Below are positions 5,288-8,467 of a stretch of 8,467 bases of DNA, in pieces. The translations under genes and the position numbers were made by a program. The stretch is from NCBI GenBank assembly GCA_050945895.1, contig JBMNTU010000090.1, positions 1 to 8,467 of the forward strand, in the 5' to 3' direction. The stretch comes from JBMNTU01 sp050945895 (GTDB taxonomy: Bacteria; Bacillota; Clostridia; Christensenellales; Christensenellaceae). The notes under the pieces are model-generated. The model searched no databases, was not told the origin of the DNA, and was given only the letters and a program-made list of their open reading frames with translations. Every line of letters starts with the position of its first letter. Within the stretch, counting starts at the first letter, position 1.

Positions 5288-7102
5288 ATGAACGATACAA
5301 TTGCAAAAAAACTGAAAAACCTTCCCAATACGCCCGGCGTATATATCATGCGGGACGCGGACAGCCATGTTATTTATGTAGGAAAGGCGCGCATCCTCAA
5401 AAACCGCGTGCGCCAGTATTTCAACAAGGATAAGAAAGACGCGAAGGTCGCGGCGATGGTATCGCACATTGCCGATCTGGAATACATCATTACCGATACC
5501 GAAATGGAAGCGCTGGTGCTGGAGAGCAACCTTATCAAGCGCTATCGCCCTTATTACAATATCATGCTCAAGGACGACAAGCATTTTCCGTACATTCGGG
5601 TAGATTTGAACGAGGACTTTCCGCGGTTTACGGTTGTGCGGAGCGTAAAGGACGACGGCGCGAAATACTTCGGGCCGTTTATTGCCGCGCATGTCATCAA
5701 CGACGTTTTGGACCACATCTTCCGGCTGTACCCGCTGCGGAGCTGTAAGAAGGATATCCCCCGGGCAATCGAGCGGGGAGAGCGCCCCTGCCTGAACTAT
5801 GAAATGGGGCGCTGCTGCGGGCCGTGCACAGGCAAGATAAGCAGGGAAGAATACATGGAAATGGTGAACGAGGTAATGGGCGTCATTTCCGGAGATAAAA
5901 CGGGCCTGCGCAAGGAACTGGCGGAACGCATGGAGCAGGCGGCAGAAGACATGAATTACGAACTGGCAGCGTCGCTGCGGGACAGGATCAGGCTGCTCGA
6001 CCGTATCCGCGAAAAGCAGAAAGCGGGCTTTCCGAACCTGGATGATAAAGATATATTTGGTTTGGAAACAGGCAGCGAGGTTGCAGTCGTGCAGGCGTTT
6101 TTATTTCGCGACGGCAAGCTGAATTATGCACAAAAATTCTATTTTGATTTTGGCGGAGAAGCGCCAGAAGAGATTATGAGCAGTTTTTTGATGCAGTATT
6201 ATGCAGATAAGACGGGAATCCCCAAGCAGATCTATGTACGGCCCATGCCGGACGACGCTGCGCTTTTATCACAATGGCTTACCAGCAAACGCGGCTCCAA
6301 AGTGAAAATCATCCAGCCTTCGCGCGGGGACAACAACAAGCTTGCGCTGCTGGCGCAAAAAAACGCGCGGGACGCCATAAAAATAAAAGAGGGCATGCAA
6401 AAGCAACGGGAAAAGGCGGCAGCAAACCTTGCGGCGGCGCTGGGTATAGACCGTGTTTTATCGCGGATCGAATGCTACGACATTTCCAACACGCAGGGAA
6501 CGGACAACGTGGCGTCGATGGTCGTGTTTACAGATGGAAAGCCCGATAAAAAGCAGTACCGCCGGTTTAAAATAAAAACGTTTGAGGGCGCGAACGACTT
6601 TGCTGCAATGAACGAGGTGGTAACGCGGCGGCTGGTGCGCGGGCTGCAAAGTGACGTGGCTTTTAAAACAATGCCCGACCTCATTATTATCGACGGCGGC
6701 AAAGGCCAGCTTTCGGCTGCGATGGACGCGCTTGCAAGCCTGGGGCTGGAGGATATTCCCATTGTCAGCTTAGCAAAAAAAGAAGAGGAAATTTTTGTTC
6801 CGTATATGCAGGATAGTATTTTGCTTAAAAAGGGCAGCCCGGAATTTCGCCTGGTAACAGGCATCCGCGACGAAGCGCACCGCTTTGCAATCACGTTTCA
6901 CCGCCAGCTTCGCGAAAAGAGGCACCACAAGAGTGAGTTGGATTTGATAGAAGGCGTGGGTGATGTGCGCAAAAAGGTTCTTCTCAAGCACTTTGGCAGC
7001 CTGAAAAAGATCAAACAGGCGAGCTTGGAAGATATTGAAAACGTGAAGGGCATTCCAAAAAATGTGGCAAAGCAGGTATACGAAGCGCTGCACAAGGAAT
7101 AA
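5288..7102 (+). CDS. uvrC: UvrABC excinuclease subunit C
   Basis: This is a full-length 604-residue UvrC, close to the usual size of about 600. It makes both incisions flanking a DNA lesion after UvrA and UvrB mark it. Domains in order are: a GIY-YIG nuclease (about 12-95, PGVYIM, IYVGKAR, and likely catalytic E79 in LVLESN) for the 3' cut; a Cys cluster (C153, C168, C176, C177, C180) matching the region reported to hold an iron-sulfur cluster in E. coli UvrC; a UVR segment that binds UvrB (about 195-235); an RNase H-like nuclease with D398 (YDIS), D469 (IIDGG) and H531 (DEAHR) for the 5' cut; and tandem helix-hairpin-helix DNA binding (about 550-600, IEGVGDVRKK and VKGIPKN). It starts five bases after the PBP stop with no good Shine-Dalgarno sequence, so translation may depend on the gene before it. 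The sequence looks intact. Confidence 0.98.
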   Translation: MNDTIAKKLKNLPNTPGVYIMRDADSHVIYVGKARILKNRVRQYFNKDKKDAKVAAMVSHIADLEYIITDTEMEALVLESNLIKRYRPYYNIMLKDDKHFPYIRVDLNEDFPRFTVVRSVKDDGAKYFGPFIAAHVINDVLDHIFRLYPLRSCKKDIPRAIERGERPCLNYEMGRCCGPCTGKISREEYMEMVNEVMGVISGDKTGLRKELAERMEQAAEDMNYELAASLRDRIRLLDRIREKQKAGFPNLDDKDIFGLETGSEVAVVQAFLFRDGKLNYAQKFYFDFGGEAPEEIMSSFLMQYYADKTGIPKQIYVRPMPDDAALLSQWLTSKRGSKVKIIQPSRGDNNKLALLAQKNARDAIKIKEGMQKQREKAAANLAAALGIDRVLSRIECYDISNTQGTDNVASMVVFTDGKPDKKQYRRFKIKTFEGANDFAAMNEVVTRRLVRGLQSDVAFKTMPDLIIIDGGKGQLSAAMDALASLGLEDIPIVSLAKKEEEIFVPYMQDSILLKKGSPEFRLVTGIRDEAHRFAITFHRQLREKRHHKSELDLIEGVGDVRKKVLLKHFGSLKKIKQASLEDIENVKGIPKNVAKQVYEALHKE

Positions 7103-7136
7103 AAGAATAATCCGCACAGGTTATTGTATTCCTTTT
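7094..7136 (+). terminator. Probable intrinsic terminator overlapping the uvrC stop codon
   Basis: An outer eight-base stem pairs AAGGAATA (7094-7101) with TATTCCTT (7127-7134). An inner stem pairs AATAATCC (7106-7113) with GGTTATT (7119-7125), with one bulged T and a five-base loop. The two are separated by a small asymmetric internal loop. A short T run (7133-7136) closes it. The stem is AT-rich and the T run is short, so termination may be incomplete. The structure lies between convergent genes and could also slow transcription from the right. Confidence 0.5.
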
Positions 7137-7169
7137 AAAAACGACTCTGTCCATTCTAAATAGAAGACA
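7137..7169 (-). terminator. Weak terminator-like structure after the GGDEF gene
   Basis: Read on the minus strand, TGTC+TTCT pairs with AGAA+GACA around a four-base loop (7148-7169), with a two-base bulge. Five T residues follow (7141 to 7137), but only after a six-base gap. The short stem and the gap make this a poor match to a classical terminator. The hairpin at 7094-7134 could serve both strands instead. Confidence 0.25.
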
Positions 7170-7186
7170 AAACATCTTTCGGCTTT

Positions 7187-8467
7187 TTAAGATTCAAACG
7201 GTATATTTTGTGCTAACACCTTATCCAGTTCGCCATCTTGCGCAGAACAATAGAGACAAGCATTGTTGCGCCCTGCGTTTTTGGCAGCGTATAGGGCTGT
7301 GTCTGCACTGTGGACAAACGAATCGAACGTATAGTGGCGTGCGGTATCGTACGCCGCTACGCCAATACTGATGGTGACATGTAAATTATCCGGCTCGCTT
7401 CCCCAGTCGATCGATTCAACAATTTTGCATAATTGTTGTGCAATCTGCATTGCGCTGGATTCTTCTGTCCCAGGCAAAAAGGCACAAAATTCTTCGCCGC
7501 CGTAGCGGGCAAAAAGATCGACATCACGAAACGCCGCGGATAGGGTTTGGGCAACGGTTGCCAGCACTTTGTCGCCTGTCAGATGGCCGAATGTATCGTT
7601 TAACTTTTTAAAGTGATCCAAATCCATCATCAAAACAGCCATATCGCCTTTTTGTGAAGCGACCTTCCTGAAGGCAGGCTCTCCTTTTTTAAAAAAAGTG
7701 CCCCGATTAAGCAGCCCGGTCAGGGCGTCGCGCTCCGCCAGCTTGCTTACCTCGTCCAAAAGCTTTTTGGATTCTGTGACGTCATAAATCATGATGCAAT
7801 TGCAAATCGTTTTGTTTTGGTGGCCCACAGGGGTTCTTGATATGCTGTAATATCGGAAATCGCCCAACTCGTCTTGTAAACGAAATGTCCAATTTTCTGT
7901 GTCTGTGTCCATGTCGGACCAGGGGATTCCTTCTATACTGTCTATGGGGGTACCTATACTGGCTGCCGCAAGCTGAGGGAAGAGCTTTTTTGCGGCGGCG
8001 TTCGCATCGATAAACCGTCCGTGCGGATCTGCCAGCACAAAAGCATCCTGCATGGTTTCAACGATTTTTTCCCGCGCAATGGGCGCAATCTGGAACAAAC
8101 CCAACCGCAGGAAAGAATAACCAAGCAACACACAAGTTCCGCTCAACATCAATGATGTGATATCAAATGAAAGCAGGTGTGACCCAAGCACGTTGAAGGC
8201 ATTTCCAATCCCCGGAATAGCCGTAGCAACAATGATGATTGCCGATTGCTTTTTGTGTAGAGCGTCGCCTTTACGGTGGTAGTAAATTGCAAAAGCAACG
8301 GCACATAAGGTCAGGATATACGTGTAGATAAAGCCGATATAATAAATCACAGAACCTTGCGTCTCATAATGCGGAACGAGCACATCGGCCACATACGTAA
8401 TATCTGTGTAGTAAAGCCAGTTCCATGGAAATGTGATGGCTAACACACACTGCGCAATGGGGACGGC
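7187..8467 (-). CDS. Membrane-bound PAS-GGDEF diguanylate cyclase (N-terminus cut by window edge)
   Basis: This is a partial gene whose frame stays open to the right edge, so the real start lies outside the window; GTG at 8446 is probably internal. The numbering below counts from that GTG. Residues 1-120 hold at least three membrane spans and a FPWNWLYYTD segment, like the end of the 7TM sensor module (HisKA_7TM type) found on signalling proteins. A PAS domain follows (about 124-230, FVLADPHGRFIDAN to MIYDVTESKK), then a GGDEF domain (about 240-400) that makes cyclic di-GMP from two GTP. The DALTGLLNR entry motif (240), metal ligand D275 (MDLDHF) and catalytic GGEEF (316-320) are intact. An RxxD inhibitory site (R307 to D310) sits exactly five residues before GGEEF, so product feedback inhibition is expected. 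There is no EAL domain. It converges on uvrC and is a separate transcription unit. Confidence 0.93.
   Translation of the reverse strand, partial: AVPIAQCVLAITFPWNWLYYTDITYVADVLVPHYETQGSVIYYIGFIYTYILTLCAVAFAIYYHRKGDALHKKQSAIIIVATAIPGIGNAFNVLGSHLLSFDITSLMLSGTCVLLGYSFLRLGLFQIAPIAREKIVETMQDAFVLADPHGRFIDANAAAKKLFPQLAAASIGTPIDSIEGIPWSDMDTDTENWTFRLQDELGDFRYYSISRTPVGHQNKTICNCIMIYDVTESKKLLDEVSKLAERDALTGLLNRGTFFKKGEPAFRKVASQKGDMAVLMMDLDHFKKLNDTFGHLTGDKVLATVAQTLSAAFRDVDLFARYGGEEFCAFLPGTEESSAMQIAQQLCKIVESIDWGSEPDNLHVTISIGVAAYDTARHYTFDSFVHSADTALYAAKNAGRNNACLYCSAQDGELDKVLAQNIPFES

Noticed and set aside
1..8467. CRISPR arrays, insertion sequences, tRNA or rRNA genes, prophage or defence genes
   Set aside because: I saw no regularly spaced repeats, transposase motifs, tRNA cloverleaf patterns or defence-gene domains. 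The coding content is chromosomal housekeeping plus one signalling gene.

Overview
The window reads as a piece of a Clostridia-type Bacillota chromosome. The grounds are a DUF5685 protein beside a Cys-tailed J-domain protein, GGAGG-type ribosome binding sites, a sigma-A-like promoter with a perfect TATAAT, and mixed ATG/GTG/TTG starts. The species cannot be fixed from the sequence alone.

Layout. Positions 1-178 are intergenic and end in a promoter. From 179 to 7102 there is one tightly packed rightward gene string: a DUF5685 protein, a J-domain protein with a Cys-rich tail, a small multi-pass membrane protein, a membrane-anchored FHA-domain protein, a SEDS-family (FtsW/RodA/SpoVE) glycan polymerase, a short class B penicillin-binding transpeptidase, and uvrC. 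Adjacent genes overlap or are separated by at most 30 bases, so the string is probably one operon with much translational coupling. An imperfect hairpin that includes the uvrC stop codon is the likely operon terminator. On the other strand, from the right edge back to 7187, lies a convergent gene for a membrane-bound PAS-GGDEF diguanylate cyclase. Its N-terminus is cut off by the window end.

How the genes fit together. FHA-SEDS-PBP is a peptidoglycan synthesis module: the SEDS protein polymerises glycan strands, the PBP cross-links them, and the FHA protein probably scaffolds them at the membrane. The arrangement recalls the fha-rodA-pbpA clusters of Actinobacteria, but no Ser/Thr kinase or phosphatase lies in this window. 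The FHA domain has also lost the two residues that normally hold phosphothreonine. The DUF5685/J-domain pair at the front has no assigned function. uvrC at the end is ordinary nucleotide excision repair, apparently riding on the wall operon.

Nothing here is a clear new defence or mobile system; there is no CRISPR, transposase, tRNA or rRNA. The best leads are the possibly leaderless DUF5685 gene with its metal-site-like and Asp-rich motifs, its 29-base overlap with the Cys-tailed J-domain gene, and the degenerate FHA domain in the SEDS-PBP operon.
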